A stretch of 64,000 nucleotides of DNA from Sphagnum magellanicum (GCA_021904315.1 CM038919.1:5890001-5954000), one strand, 5' to 3'; positions 13,001 through 26,879 are shown, counted from the first letter of the stretch. Notes: generated by a model from the letters alone, not told the origin. Translations and numbers: made by a program.

Positions 13001-16000
13001 AACAAAGACACACAGAGAGACCTGAAGCGACGCTCAGTAGCATTTCCACTTGCCAACACTTTCACACGTGCTGCTTGTGGTGCCTCCTGCAATCATCATC
13101 ACATGAGACCACAGCAAGCCTCAGTCATAAGTTGGAGTAATTCACAATTTTCTTCATTTCAAAAGTGAGAATCAATGCAGCAGCACATGAGGTCCAAGTA
13201 AGTTGGTCCAATCTAGAAGACAATTACACTTTCCATCACAAAGCAGATGCCATACCTCCATAAGGTCTTTCTCCAAACGCTCCTTCATTTGCTGCATTGC
13301 TGCTGTTCCCCCTGCAAGCTAAATCACAAAGCCCAAACAAATGGCTGTCATGTGAAAGAAAGAACACTTATTTGTCACCTCGAGGGAAACCAAAAGATGA
13401 GTAGGAGGATGTTAACCAGAAGGGTTGTCACCTGTGTTAAAAGAAAGGTAAGCATTGTCAGCTTACCATGATGCTGCTAAAAAGCTCTCTTCTTATGTCA
13501 ACATCACACTTGTTTATGCTATCAATCACCTGCAACAAACCCAGGAGAAAGAACATCTTAGTAGTCTGGGTTACACAGACCTACTTCATTAACTTCTCCC
13601 TGTCTCTTTCACAAACCCACATTTCAGTTTCAATGCAAATACACCATGCCATCCTACAACAGACAAACTAATACTAAATGTCAGAAATTCCCCAAGTAAG
13701 AGTGTTCTCACCATTTGAGGTAGTCCTTGAAGAGGTGCATTGGCCTCAGCACCAAATTTCTCCATCCCAGGAATTGTCTGGGCCAGTCCCCTCAGGTTTA
13801 TCAATATCAAAGATCGATGAAGTTGCAGAGAAATCTCCACAACAACAATTAAAGGTAACACGACAATGAGTGCAGTCATAACCTCATGAGAGTCGCTCAC
13901 AAAGTGACAGACCATCACCTTCATCACGAACGGCAGTGACGAGCTGCCATGACTACCCACTGAGTTCATCAGCTCCCAACAGTGGGTGTAGATAAGCATA
14001 TAATAATCTTCCCAAAAACTTGGGCAAACCATTATACACAATCTGCGTCCTGAGTTTCTGTTGCCTTTCCGGAAGCAATGGGAAGACTCAGACGTGATGT
14101 TGGCTAGCACTTAAGAGACATTGCTAATTAAAAAAGTCAACAGTATCCTCATTCAAGCTACAACAAGCTTCTGAAGGAAAGAGCTTTTATTTCATTTTAG
14201 CACATCCCTGTATATGCAAGGTTTATCAATATCAAACAGTGGTTGACCCCAAAAGCAAAAGCATGAAACCCTCAGGCCAGCAACTGACAAAGGTCGGCAA
14301 CATCTTAATCATACAAAAGACCCCCGTAACAGTAAGCACCTGAAGAAGTGAAGGGTTGAACATGATGTCAGGTATTCTGAAGCGGTCAGCTCCCACCTCA
14401 ATCATCCTGACCCACAAATGCCACAATTCAACTTCCCTCTCCCTAGCTCTGTATCTACACAAACCTACTCCAATCCACTGAAGCTCTTGGAACATAACAC
14501 TTGCAGGTGCAATCCAATGGATCTCTTCTGCAATGTAAGATCTCATGCGTGTAGAGGAGCAAGTAACAACCAAGAACAGTAGTAGATAATGCATGCCAAT
14601 CAAGGAGTAAATGGACCTGATAACAAGGACAGACCCTGCACAGGTGAACTCAATGGCTTGAAAAAAAGTTCAACACAGGTACCAAGGAACCTACTGATGG
14701 ATTCAAAGAGTGACTGGAAACATAATGACTTGAGAGGAGTTGCATGCTACAAACAAAATTGCTGAATCCAAACATGAACTGTTTGGCCACTTACTGGCCA
14801 TCAGGGAGCTCATAAGGTGTTGTAGGAATATTTGCATATGAATTATCTGCAGCAATAGAAGGCACCAGCTGATCAGCAACAACCTTGTCAACCATATCTA
14901 GGAATTTAAACTCAAGGAAAGTATCCAAGAGCACTATTCCAAAGAGCCAAGCTCAAATGTGCCTACCCCATTCAGCTTTGGCAAATGCAGAAGACACAGA
15001 ACAATTCCAGACTGTATTGAACATTATGTGACTAGCATGATAAGTCAAGGTACCATCAAAGGGTGAGTCTGGCACACGACAAACTGCTTCCTTCACATCT
15101 GCTGCAATGACTCTCTGCGACCAAGCCCCGAGTCCACATTGAGCACAGCTGACAAACTCACCTAGATGGATGAACTTGTAAATGCTTCTAAATGCCCCCT
15201 AACCTGCACTCATAAAAGTCTCTTATGTTGTAGCACACAACTGTGACTGAATAGACTTCTCACCAAGAAAATTAAGAAATTCCACATTCAATGCCATAGA
15301 AAATGAGCTAAGATTGCCTTACTTCCACTGACCTGCATATATTTGTAGTAACTTTCTGTTGTATTTGGAAATTCCACTGGTGTCACCTGCAAACTCAAAT
15401 GTGGATGTACCAAAATTTAGAAACCATAAATTATCAAAGTGGATAATGTGAATGTTGACTCTCATGAGTACTGAGAAATCTACATACTCACACTTAAGAA
15501 AACCAGAACACAGCAAAAAAAATTCCTTGACATCAAAGCAAGACTTCCAGATAAGGACTGAAGAGCCACACAGAAGAAGTACACAGAAGGGTAGAACTTG
15601 AACAAGAACAATAAAGCTAGCAGTATGAACAACAGTCACAGTCTCTCACTTGTTCAGGCACCATCAACAGTTATGTATGTATGATGATGACATATCTTTC
15701 ACAACTTATCCACCAACTTCATCAGTGAGTTGAAGGTTTAAAGATAATTTCAAAACCTCAAACTCCCCCATACGGACCTCCTTGCGCTTGAATGAGAAGC
15801 GTGGTCTGATCTGAAAGGGCAATTGCATTTCTGTATTAGAATTAAAGATATCTGTTGAAGTAGCAGGCCACAGAATCCAAATCAGACAAGGTTGAAGGTA
15901 GCAAACATACAGAAATACCCTTGCTTTCTAAAGTCTTGAGAAGACACTCAGTGAGAACATCGCCACCAATTGCTGATTTCACGATAGCCTGCCACCCACC

Positions 16001-18770
16001 AGCCACAGCTTTATGAGGTTTCCAGAAACTGCACTGAATTACAACTGTGAGTAAAGTTGAGGATGCACAGACAAGGACTTGACAAGAGTTACCTTCTGAA
16101 GAACATAACCATCATGCACTGCTGCAACATTTGTGGATGCACCTCCACTGTAATCAACAACTGTATGGCTATTAGATACAACACTCTCTGATTCTGCATC
16201 CTGAAGCCAGTCTACGTACAGAAGAAAGGACAGAAGCATCAGGAAGGTCAAGTATGAATGTTCCAATTAGAGAATTCCAATTATACAACTATACAACTAT
16301 ACAACTAAATATCAATAGAGCAGAGGAAGTAAGCTATCTGACCAGTCTACAACAAGCGATGTTGCTCGCCCTGATGCAAATGATGTCAAGACCTACACAA
16401 GCCAACAACTCCCATCAGTTGCACAATCTTCTAACATTAATGTACACAGTGTAAGAGCCTTCAAACTACATATTCTATTTCTAACAGACAAGAACTGTTT
16501 ATTCAATACCAAAATAGGGTGCAATAATTTGAGTGAACAAAGTCCAGAACAGTGAATCAGAACTCTTTAGTGTGCCACACAATCAAAGGAGATTGGATGA
16601 TACCGCATTTTTGGCAAGAAACACTGCAGGTGCTCCATATTTCTCAAACATGAGCTCCACCATCCTGCCACATGGAATCCATCAAGTTTTATCCATTTGT
16701 AAGCTCACCATTAACGCTAGGTTTCTGGGTCGTCCTTGATCACTACATCTAGCAAGATGTAGTAAAAGCTCTGAATTTCTCACAAAAACTCCATGCATTA
16801 TTTATGTTGGAATGGCTTCTACTTCACCACAACACTGAGAAACTAAGAAGTACGATCAAATGAACTCTACAAGGCAAATTGATGGACCTATAAAACAGAT
16901 AGATTAAAAAAAGGGAAAACTTGGCTGAAGTACCAAGCCTATTATGAACAATAATAGATATGGAGGAAAATGATAATTTCTTACTTTTCCCGGTTTTGTT
17001 GTGTATTGAATGAAGGTTCTGCCAAGAGCATGGGATGCTCTTTGGGGTCTACCAGAAGCCGATCTCTGTTCAAAATCTCTGTCATTAGAGAATGATTCAA
17101 CATCCATGACTCCAAAAACTAATTCTCAGGTCCTCACAGCTTGCCCTCAAAGCTTCAAACCACAAAGTGATAATTACAAAACTCATTTGCTTGCAGGTTC
17201 TCTATCTGCAATCACATGTCACCAGAATCATTCCAGAAGAGTGACAAGGCTTACTTCAGAGCATGGTCCCAAATGCTCTCAACAATTTCCCAGTCAGCCA
17301 CCAGTCCATCTTTCATCGCTGGCACCACCTGCATGCTCATAAACAGGTCAAATAAGGTGGAAACAGCACAAGGTACTAACTGTTTGATAACTATAAGTAA
17401 AGTACAGCTATTCTGTTACAACTGTGCAGGGGCCTTTCAATCTTCCCAGAATCTCAAAAGCTGCAGATTGCAAGCTGCACAATAAACACAGGTTCAGATG
17501 CTTCCGGGCTCATAATAATACCTCCATGAAGTCCCGACGGTAGTTGAGAGCTGAGAAACCCGTATACAACTTCCGTCCTGCTTTCGCTTTCTCAGATTCC
17601 CCAGGTTTCTTAGCTTCCATATCTGTATCTGTCCCACCATCACCCACCACTGCTGTCTGCTCCACTGCTCCCACCACCTGAATTTAATATCAAGATTAGT
17701 TTGGAATGAAACTGATTTATTCGCCCGAGAGGAATTTGCATTTTGGGTCTACTTTGGATTGTGAGGAGTGAGAGAAATTGCCACAGATCTTGTGAAGAAA
17801 TGTCTTCATCATCAGTGCAGCAAGAATAATTGCTGTGTGCAGGATGCAACTCTTTTCAAGACCACAAAAGCAGCAGCCCCACCACCACATGGAGAAGAGG
17901 TAGGTCAACCAGGAGGAGCTCGCCACTACATTGTCTGTGTGCACCCGCAGTTGTACTATACCTATCAACAACTTTTGCACTACAATGCACTTCATCCAAG
18001 AGTGCTCTGGATAGAAACAAAGGCAGCACTCAGAGATCAACGCAGTTGTAAGCTTTCTTGCATTTCTCTCTCTCTCTCTACTGCCTATTTCTCACAGTAC
18101 ATGTGTTTTTTTTGCCAGAAAGTCTTGACCTGATTATAGTGATATCTTCCAAAGCAAATCAAAAGATTGGACACAATCTATTCAACGGTGGCTTATATGT
18201 GATCAAAGTACATGAGTTGATAGGAAGTTTTTCTGCAGTTCCTGGAGGTCAGAGAGAGAAACTGTGGCAGGAGTTCCTTTTGGATCCTTTGCATCAGTGG
18301 GATCACAGATCATAGAAGGTAACTGAAAATGAAAATGAAGCCATAGATCTGTTAGTGTCAATCTTGTTGCTCTCGCTCTTGGTTGCTATACTGCCATGGT
18401 CTAAACTTTGGTAGAAATTCTTTTCAAATCCTTTGCACTGTCAGGATAGTAGTAGTAGGCTACAGAAGGTAAGTAAATACAATACGCTGTGACAAAGTTC
18501 TCTCGCTGATTAAGAAGGTCAGTGTGGCCTTCTCTGTTCATATGATAGCATTTTTGCCTGGGATATGGCGAATACATGGTTGATCAGCTTGATATGCATT
18601 TACGGTTGGAGGCCAATGAAAGGTACCTGGATTTCAAACATAAGGAGACACACGAAGCACTCTAGGTTGAGGACTGACAAAACCCACCATGGGTGACGTA
18701 TGATATTCGGCCCCCAGGTTATTTTGTGCCTCTGCTATTTTCAAGATCAAAACATTCTGGCACCCACTGG
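10075..18770 (-). repeat. Left arm of a large inverted duplication
   Basis: Read on the minus strand, this segment matches 45.09-52.21 kb on the plus strand. The match starts inside ARP4 intron 2, runs through exons and introns 3-20, and continues through the 3' flank to near 10075. Introns and flanks match as well as exons, so this is a DNA-level duplication and not a retrocopy. A hand comparison of exon 3 gives about 15 differences in 156 bases. The left arm is longer, mainly because of about 1.2 kb at 10.7-11.89 kb that is absent from the right arm. The outer boundary is uncertain by a few tens of bases. Confidence 0.85.
10700..11890. other. Left-arm-only segment within the duplication
   Basis: Homology to the right arm stops at about 11890 and resumes at about 10690, while the right arm is continuous there (near 51364). 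The segment holds a 21-base direct repeat (10837-10857 and 10979-10999) and an inverted repeat with arms 11561-11583 and 11637-11660. No coding frame is recognisable. It is either an insertion in the left arm or a loss from the right arm. Confidence 0.6.
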
Positions 18771-19106
18771 CAGAATCTAGCTTGAAAGTGAGAGAGAAAG
18801 ATATCTTACAGATGGGAAGACACATTTCGGTTGATCTTCACCAGCATAACCAGCCTTGCAGGAATGTGATCCCAAGTCCAAGACTATTGCTGAAACCTCA
18901 TCTGCGCCATCCCACAATTTCATACACAAACAATGTAAAAAAATATCCATTACATAGCACAGAAAACGTTTCGAAAAGATCTAACAAAAAAAAGACGTAA
19001 AGCAACATAACAGGAACACAAGGCTGCTATCTGAGCAAACTTGCAAAGAAGGGTAACCCTACAAATCAGGAAGGTCAAGCCTACGAAACTTACCGCCCCC
19101 GTACAT
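12508..19106 (-). CDS. ARP4: Actin-related protein 4 (nuclear ARP, BAF53-like), intact
   Basis: ARP4 is a nuclear actin-like subunit shared by the INO80, SWR1 and NuA4 chromatin complexes. I could assemble 20 exons, all joined by GT-AG introns with consistent phase: 19106-19094, 18901-18810, 17677-17522, 17328-17255, 17065-16985, 16664-16604, 16392-16343, 16147-16093, 15988-15911, 15810-15757, 15386-15333, 15114-15054, 14846-14795, 14406-14340, 13777-13712, 13529-13467, 13318-13256, 13086-13022, 12822-12754, 12553-12508. They total 1320 nt, or 439 aa, close to the roughly 440 aa of plant ARP4. The start gives [20 protein letters not shown] as in the family. Other landmarks are an acidic plant-type insert near residues 36-70, [35 protein letters not shown] and the conserved end SYVQRKCP. 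No frame break was found. A broken copy lies at 46-50.7 kb. Confidence 0.95.
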
Positions 19107-19580
19107 TGTAGCCAAAACAGCAAGGTCCCGCCTTCTCCTTCTTCTTCGACTTCCTCCGCTTCTTCAGCTTTCCTTACGCTTCTTGAAACACGTATCAAAA
19201 ATAATCTGGAACAGACATCAGGGCATTTTCCGAGCTACCAAACGAATGCCGGAAACAACGAGAAACAGTCCACAAAAACGAAATCAGATACCGCAGGAAG
19301 AATTAAGGCAATTGAAGCAACAAGAGAAATAAAAGCGAGTGCTACGTACCTGCGAAGGAAAACTCGGGAAAACAAACGCTGCGACAAATGCAGTCTGAAG
19401 AAGCCGACGACGCGACGACGACTGGGAACCTGAAGACCTCCAAACCCTACAAAGGCAAACCCTAGAGCTCCAAACCCTAGAGAAATGCATTCACACGGTA
19501 GGACAAGTTGAGAGGCCATTTAATCTGACACAAGGGAAATGGGGATCCTAGTAAACAACTTGTCCACTTGGTGTAAACAA
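19107..19580 (-). promoter_or_regulatory. ARP4 5' leader and proximal promoter with three telo-box motifs
   Basis: This block lies directly upstream of the ARP4 start and is richer in GC than the flanking intergenic DNA. Three copies of AAACCCTA (plus-strand reading) lie at 19442-19449, 19457-19464 and 19472-19479. Such telo-boxes are known from promoters of plant growth and cell-cycle genes. A possible 5'-leader donor GTACGT lies near 19350. The whole block is homologous to 53276-53715, in front of the WDR48-like gene. Transcription start sites cannot be read from sequence alone. Confidence 0.7.
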
Positions 19581-19599
19581 GTTTATGAGTTAGGTAGGA

Positions 19600-22500
19600 C
19601 AATTTTAGGTTTGGCAAGTCATCCTCTGGATTCTTCCAAAGGGGAATTTGTTTGAATGGGTTTCTAAGAAATCAAAAGGAATGGAAATGTGTCTTTTTGG
19701 ATTTATGTTTTCTCAAAGTTTTTCTTTTAAAAATCATTATAACCATAAATTCATAATTTACTTTGAAGTTTTCATGTGGAGGGGAAGGGGTTAAATAAAT
19801 GGGCTTGAAAAAAGTAAGTTTTTAAATTATTTTAATATACATAACATGGACATGAAAACACACATGTGAACGTGCCTTTTTCACATTCATGTGAGTGGGT
19901 AGGCGAAATTAAATGAAGTAGTTACTAAAAAAAAAAGTAAAAGTATGAGGTAGTTAAGCTTGGAAAAAATGGGTATGAACAAGACCAATGGACAATTTCA
20001 ATATTTTTATTTTATAGATTTGAATTCAATCACAATAAATTTCAATTTAGGAATTTGAATTTGGTTGGATTTGAATTTTATTTAAGCATTTTATTTTTTA
20101 TTCAATTATTTTTGCATGCAATGTCATTCAATATTTTCATTCAAATGTAACTTAATTTTCACAAAATTCATTCATTTTTTCCATCAATTGATTGTTACCA
20201 TTGATTGTCACCAATAATTAATCACATCAAAGTGTTGTATATGGAACAAAAGCAAAGGACAACAACTTTGGGTCATTAAATTTTTTTGTTAAATATTAGG
20301 AATCCACACATTTTGGATCAAAGATTGCAAGTTTTACAAATTTTCAAGTAATTAATGTAGGGATTTATTATTAATGCAAGATGGAATTAATTTAGTTTTG
20401 ACCCAATGTTATTAATATTTGACCAAGCCAATTAAACAAAAGTTTTAACATGGGAATTATTTAATTGTAACATATTTGGCAAACATTAGTTTCTCACATC
20501 CAATTAAAACCATATTGGAAAGGTAATACCAACATGTATTAAAAATGGTGATGGATGAGTTGGCTAATTAAAATTTTGTCAAAAAATAAATAAAATGTTT
20601 TTTCATATATAGGACTTTGCATGTGGCATGGTTGAACTTGTGATTTGGTATTGCCCATTCCACCTATACATATTATGTTTGGCCACATGCAAGGATGTTT
20701 TTGTTAGTGTCAACAAAACGTTTACCGTGAATTAAAAGAGGCATTATTACACGCCTACAATGCTACATAACAACAAATTTAAATTGGTAATTGACATGGT
20801 TTTATAATTAATTTGGTCTTAACAATTGTTGTTTGTTAACATCCAACATTTAGAAAATGTACATTTCAAAACATGATGTTAATGTTGTGTAAAAAAATGA
20901 ATGATTATCATGATGATATCATTCATCCTTCGATTCACCCCCTCCTTGCTTTCTAATGTTCTCCTTATTAATCACTATTCCAAACCACCGTGAAACTAAA
21001 AACAATGTTGTAAGAATTTGCAAAATTGAGAATTGATGCAAAAGCTACAACATTGTGAAAAGTTGCACACATAATGCTACATGGACTAACATATTATAAA
21101 AACAAAAAATAGGAAGTTATTTTCTTTCTTTACATAGAAAACAACTTTTTTTTTTCCTTCTCAATTTAAACAATTAAATGTTTGATATTTACAAGAATAT
21201 ATATATATATATATATATATAACCTTTCGTATGTTAGGATGCACTTGAAAATCTAATGTCCACATCACCTACATATCACCCAACATTTGATTACAAGATG
21301 CCAAGGATGATGAAATTATGGCAATGATAGTAAATGTTATCAACATTGTCACATTGCTTAAATACATTGTTAAAACATCATTTGCCACTATGGCATTTAA
21401 ACATTTGAGGCATGCTATTTATTTTAGTCTATTTTTTAAATTGTCAATGAAATGCAATCATGTAAACAACATATTAATGTAAAAGTAGTCACCTTTTAAG
21501 CGAAAACAATATCTATGCAAATACAACAATTTAATGTTGCTCAAAACTACATGTAACTTTTATTTTTAAAATCAATGAACAACTACCGATCCACAAGAAG
21601 CTTACAATTCATCACACAAAGTTATATGTGTCTTAGTTTCAATCATCATCAATTGAGAAAAGAAAAAAAAGTTGATCTAACCATTATCGTGGGTTTAAAA
21701 ATTCCTTTCAATTTTTTTGGAAGTCTATGCAATTTGCTTTAGTTTTCTCATTTAAGTGCAAATATAGTATTTTAAAAATCAACATTTATATTTAAAAATG
21801 AAAAAGTGTTTTTTCCCACATTTTAAAAAACAATTATTCATTCAAGACTTTCATTCATATGGGTTGAACCAATGAAACAACTTCATTATATTTATCAATT
21901 AAAAAGGTTTGGGTACATCCTATTGTACCTAGGCAACTTTGACATAAATAAAATCATTGTTAATTTTTCCAAATTTTAAAAAAAGAATCAACATTTTATT
22001 CCAAAAATTTCAAAAAGCCAATCAAAACATTAACATTTCAAGGTGGCCAAATTTGAACCTTGGCCCTATGTGGCTAAATAATATTCAATGTCAACCATTT
22101 AACTATAAGAAAAACATGAAAGTTTTGAAAATTGTTATGTTTTTATTAAGTATATTCCTTTTTCGTTGACGCTTTTGCAAGTCAAGAAACATCCATTCAA
22201 GGTTGTTTATTGAAATTTATTTGAATATTTGAACTTATCAACTTATCTTTCGAAATTTCGTTTTGATTGTCAAAATCATAGTAATAAACTAAGTTTTGTT
22301 AAATTTCTTATGGTGTTGAATAAATATGTGGGTTTTCCTTAAACAACATTTTGAAATCAACATACAATCTTATCACATGAACTTCTTACGAATATCAACT
22401 CTTTTGAATCCCAATAGAAAACATCATTCCAAAGATGGTATTAAACCCAAAATTAGAATTAGGTAATAAAACTTTGAAAACATAAATTCCCAATGATAAT

Positions 22501-25500
22501 TATATAAGCAAATGAGGACATGAAACATTCATATAACCTTAGAATAATAAAACTTTTATCTTAATTCACATAAGAGAATCGTTGTTTCACTTTGCAAAAG
22601 ACAACATCACAACAAGAAGTAAATGGTTTGGTTATGACCCATTGAAAAAAAAAGACATGGGTTTAGAGTTGTGACAATGATTATGGGCAACTAGAATGGA
22701 ATTAAGAGGAAATCTTTGATTTCAAACACATGTTTCCAAAGTGCAAATCCTATACCCACATATCTTCTATTACCATTTAGACACATCATTGGCAATAAAG
22801 AAATGTAAGGTCAAGAAATGTCAAACTATATGGCACAAAATAGGACTTTTACGCTTTGTAAATTTGTGGTCAAATAATAAAATACGGTGGAATAAGTGGA
22901 ATCAAAGTGAAGTAAACAAGAACATGCAAATTGCTAAGCATAAGTATTGTGATGTTGAATTCATATGCATACACACACATAATACTGAGCTTAATGGTGA
23001 ACCATGTAATTTTGAATGAAAATGATCACAATTGGGTTCATAGGGAGTTGTAAGCATTGTCAATATGACTAGTTATAAGATTATTGATGCTAGCTGAATT
23101 TACATAATGCATATTAGGAAAAGCTTTTTTAATTTGGGGGAGTGTTGTTGGTTCTATTCAATTAATGTTAAGAACATTAATGTTTTGAAATAATAAGATA
23201 TCATACTAGTTGCTTACGTTTGTTGTTAAATAATTCTATAGAGGGTAAGTCAAGGTTTTAAAAAAAACATTGACCCCACCCAAACAAATTTTCCAAGAAT
23301 TGAACCTTGTATTTATTGAACAATCTATTCCAAATTAGGCTCCCACAATGAATTCAAAACATAAATTCAAAACATAAGAGAGACCTTGCATACTTATATT
23401 GAAATGTCAAAATCCTAAAATATTCAAATAGGGGTCATTAGAAATGTCTTTTGAAAAGCTTAAATATTTTCATAAAATTTGCCAATTATTAAAGTGTATG
23501 TATGGTAGTCAACTAATTTTGAATTAGGAACATTGCTACTTTTTATCCATTTATTGCTTGGAGTTTTTTTGTGTAAAATAATTAGGAAGACATGGTTTTA
23601 ACCAATGTCAACATGCTTTGAATTTTTGGCTAGGCATGGATTCAAGTCTAGGTCTAATTTTAAAATTTGGGCCCAATATATTTACATGGTACAAACCCTA
23701 TCACAAGACCTACTTTGATCATGCCCCAAGTCCCAAGACCCAAACCCAAATTCGATTTTGGTCATTTAAACCCAATTCCATAGCCAAAATTTGAGGGTCT
23801 TAAAGTCCTTTAAATAAGGGCTTTATAGGAGGGGTCACATGTTGACCCAATTTCTTTTTGGGATCTAATGATGAACCTTTGTCATTAATTTATCAAGATT
23901 TTAAGAGTCTTACAAAGAACTATTTGAATTTATCTACAAGTTTGTTTGGATGGGCAAATTATATGAGAGAAAAATCCTTTTTTCACCTATGCTTGCATTA
24001 TATAAAAATCCCTCCTCATTTTTGTTGTTATTCATAGCCCTCCACATTGACAAAATGAAAATTTTTTTTTTCAAAAAATGACTTCATTTTTTAATTTTGA
24101 AATTACATTTTTCTCCATCATCTATTATAATATTGTGATATGAGTAATGAAATTATTCAAAATGTAACCTATGATAATTATGATGATTTTCAACATGTCA
24201 ATTTCATATTTTCACAAAATTTCATTTCACTATTTTGAAGATTATTTAATGGCAAAACTGACCTTAGGGTAAGGTATAAGGTCTAATGATCAAACATTTA
24301 ACAAATTAAAAACTTTTAAATGGACAAGAAATGAGAAAGATATTTGATCATTGAATTATGGGAGGTTAGTGTTTAATGATGGGCATGTTTAAACATTTTG
24401 TGATTTGGACATGTGTGATTTTTTTTCATTGCTTTGTTGCTTTTGGAGTTCAAAAAGCTTATGTAAAGCCTCATTTTCCTACTTTATTTTATTTGAACAC
24501 CAAAAAATAGTTTAAAAACAAAATATTTTCAAAATAAACTTGCATAATTGGTTCCCCAATTTTGTTTGTTTCTTTTGTCTTTTGATGCACAAAATTATTA
24601 ACAAAATTATATGTTGATTATAACTTCAATGTTTTTTAAGATAAATTTAAAATTCAAATCTAATTTGGAACTCACCTTCAAAATCATCTCAAATCAAGAT
24701 TTAAAATTGGCCATGTTTTGATTTTAAAACCAATGGGTTTCATAGACTTTTAAATCATTGACATGTGAATTGGCAATCAAGAAAATGGACTTGGCCATGG
24801 AATTGATGGGATTTAATTTTTAAAAATATTTTTTAAACCCGAAAACAAAACAAATGGTTTTCCATTGTACCAAAAAAATAAATTGTAAAACTAACAATTA
24901 TCTAAAAAACCAAAAATCAACAAACATTAGTTGTAATGTTAAGTGAGTGACACATGGGGACTATCATGATTTTGAAAAGTTTTGCTAAGAAGTAATTTGC
25001 CTCTTGGCAAAAAGTAATAAACATGAATTTTTCAATTTATTATGGAGTTGTTGAAACATTATGTTGAGGATTTTTGAAGGATAGTGTGAAGGAAAGTAAT
25101 GTGGAATTATGGAATATAGTTTTTGAAGCACAATAAGGAGGCATGGATACTTATAGGAGAATGACAAAGTTAACAAGAAACTAAATTTCAATAGTTTTAA
25201 AATTCTTTTAATCGTTTTGATGGAATGGGGTAAAGGTGCATGGAGCTTTTGAAAGGAGGGGCAAAGGGCTATGGAAGTGGATTGGGGTTAAACGAAAGGG
25301 ATGCATTTTTAGAGGAGGATGAGGAAAACAAGCGGTATAGTAAATTTTTTTTGAACTCTTTTTTAAAACTTAAATAATTGAATTTAGTGTAATTTTGTAT
25401 TTTGGGGTTTGGTTGAAAGTAAAACTAGAAAAGGGACAAATTAGCTTTGAAATCAAGAACTTTCCTAAACTTCAACATTAAAATTTAAATAATCTTAATG

Positions 25501-25900
25501 AACCTCAAGTTGATTATCTAAAATTCAATTGCAATAACACAAGTTTTCATTGAAAAGTTGTAGGTTTTTTTTTATCATGTTCTTGCTTGTGAGAATTGAA
25601 AACCAATTTAGGAAGGATTAAGGCAAAGGAGGGTGAAGATTAAATCCTAACACATGAATCATCAAACAAAAAAATTAAAAATACCAAGTCAAGAAAAAAA
25701 TTTGTTTATAATTTATTTTTCCATTGTTATAAAGTGTTCTTGAAATATATTTTTGCAAGGAATATTGCAAAAGTGAAACTAATGTAAATAAAAATAATGT
25801 CACATATAAAATAGACAACAAACCAATCACATGTTTACATTTCAATCTTAGTGAATTTAGTTGAATCTTGGCAATGGGAAATAACAATTCCTTGGTCATT
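19600..25900. other. AT-rich intergenic region, no gene seen
   Basis: About 6 kb of AT-rich DNA with only short random open frames on both strands. A dinucleotide AT run lies at 21197-21220. I saw no recognisable protein domain, RNA gene or intact transposon. It is probably old, decayed transposon material. Confidence 0.6.
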
Positions 25901-25930
25901 GGTCATGGAACGTTCCATGACAGTAACGTC

Positions 25931-26039
25931 ATGGAATGGTCTCACCCTTGCCCATTATGTTGGGTGCATCACCAAGCTCACCGTAACAGGCTCACCTGGC
26001 ACATTACTAAACATAATGGGCAGGTGCTCAACATTCCAT
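25931..26039. repeat. Foldback inverted repeat (hairpin)
   Basis: A perfect 13-base inverted repeat, TGCCCATTATGTT at 25949-25961 and AACATAATGGGCA at 26010-26022, is extended by a second paired block, ATGGAATG at 25931-25938 with CATTCCAT at 26032-26039. The linker lengths are nearly equal (10 and 9 bases), and the loop is about 48 bases. It may be a small foldback transposon or a MITE remnant. Confidence 0.7.
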
Positions 26040-26189
26040 AGTGCAATAACACTTTTTTAAAAAAAATTTAGAGATTTCATTTTTCATTGTTAGGTTATCT
26101 TGTGTTTTGGATGTCCTTTTAATCCCCTTATATGTGGCTGATTAATTGCCAATTGGTTACCCCCATTCTCTTGAACTCCCTACTCATTC

Positions 26190-26560
26190 TGTTTCATATT
26201 AATTATTTGGGGGTGGCTCTCAAGTCCAACTTTTTTTATTTTATTTGGGGCAATGAGCCAATTTGATTGGCCAATCACAAAATAAAGGTGAAACTATGGA
26301 GGCTCCCCAAAATAGAAGATTCTATGGAAAGATGGAGTGCCTTCTTCCCCTTTGGCTCACCTATGAGATGGGGTACTTATTCTGTTTCATATTAATTAAT
26401 TGGAGGTGGCTCACAAGTCCAATTTTTATTTTATTTTTTGCAATGAGCCAATTTGACTGGCCCATCTCAAAAAAAAAATGAAACTATGGAGGTTCCCCAA
26501 ATAATAGAATTCTATGAAAAGATGGAGTGCTTCCCCCTTTGGCTCACCTATACAGGCAAG
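26190..26560. repeat. Tandem duplication of a roughly 185-base unit
   Basis: Two adjacent copies start near 26190 and 26376 with TGTTTCATATTAATTA. They continue in parallel through GCAATGAGCCAATTTGA, GAAACTATGGAGG, AAAGATGGAGTGC and TTTGGCTCACCTAT. They differ by scattered substitutions and small indels. A third, inverted partial copy lies at about 63311-63400. Confidence 0.8.
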
Positions 26561-26879
26561 AAGTGGAGGACTTTGGGCAAAAAATATGAGATTAAAGTGA
26601 GATGCTATTGGGAACACCCTTGGGGAACACATTGAGAACCTGATGGGAACTTGAAGGGAACATGTTGGGAACAAAGGAAAAATGAAAAAAATCCTCCTCC
26701 CCCACCTCCCCAAAACTTAAAAGAAAAAAAATCAAGGCACTTTTAGTGCATGCTGAGCCTTCTCATTGGCTGCATGAAATTTCTATTTCCAAAACTGTTC
26801 ATCACCATTTTTGGCCTGGACTAATAGGTACTCCCATTATAAACTGGGGGTGCTTATTTTTATTCGTTTCTAAAGAACC

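Noticed and set aside
13589-14110. 173-codon minus-strand frame containing part of ARP4
   Set aside because: It reads through introns 14 and 15; only the 13777-13712 exon within it is real.
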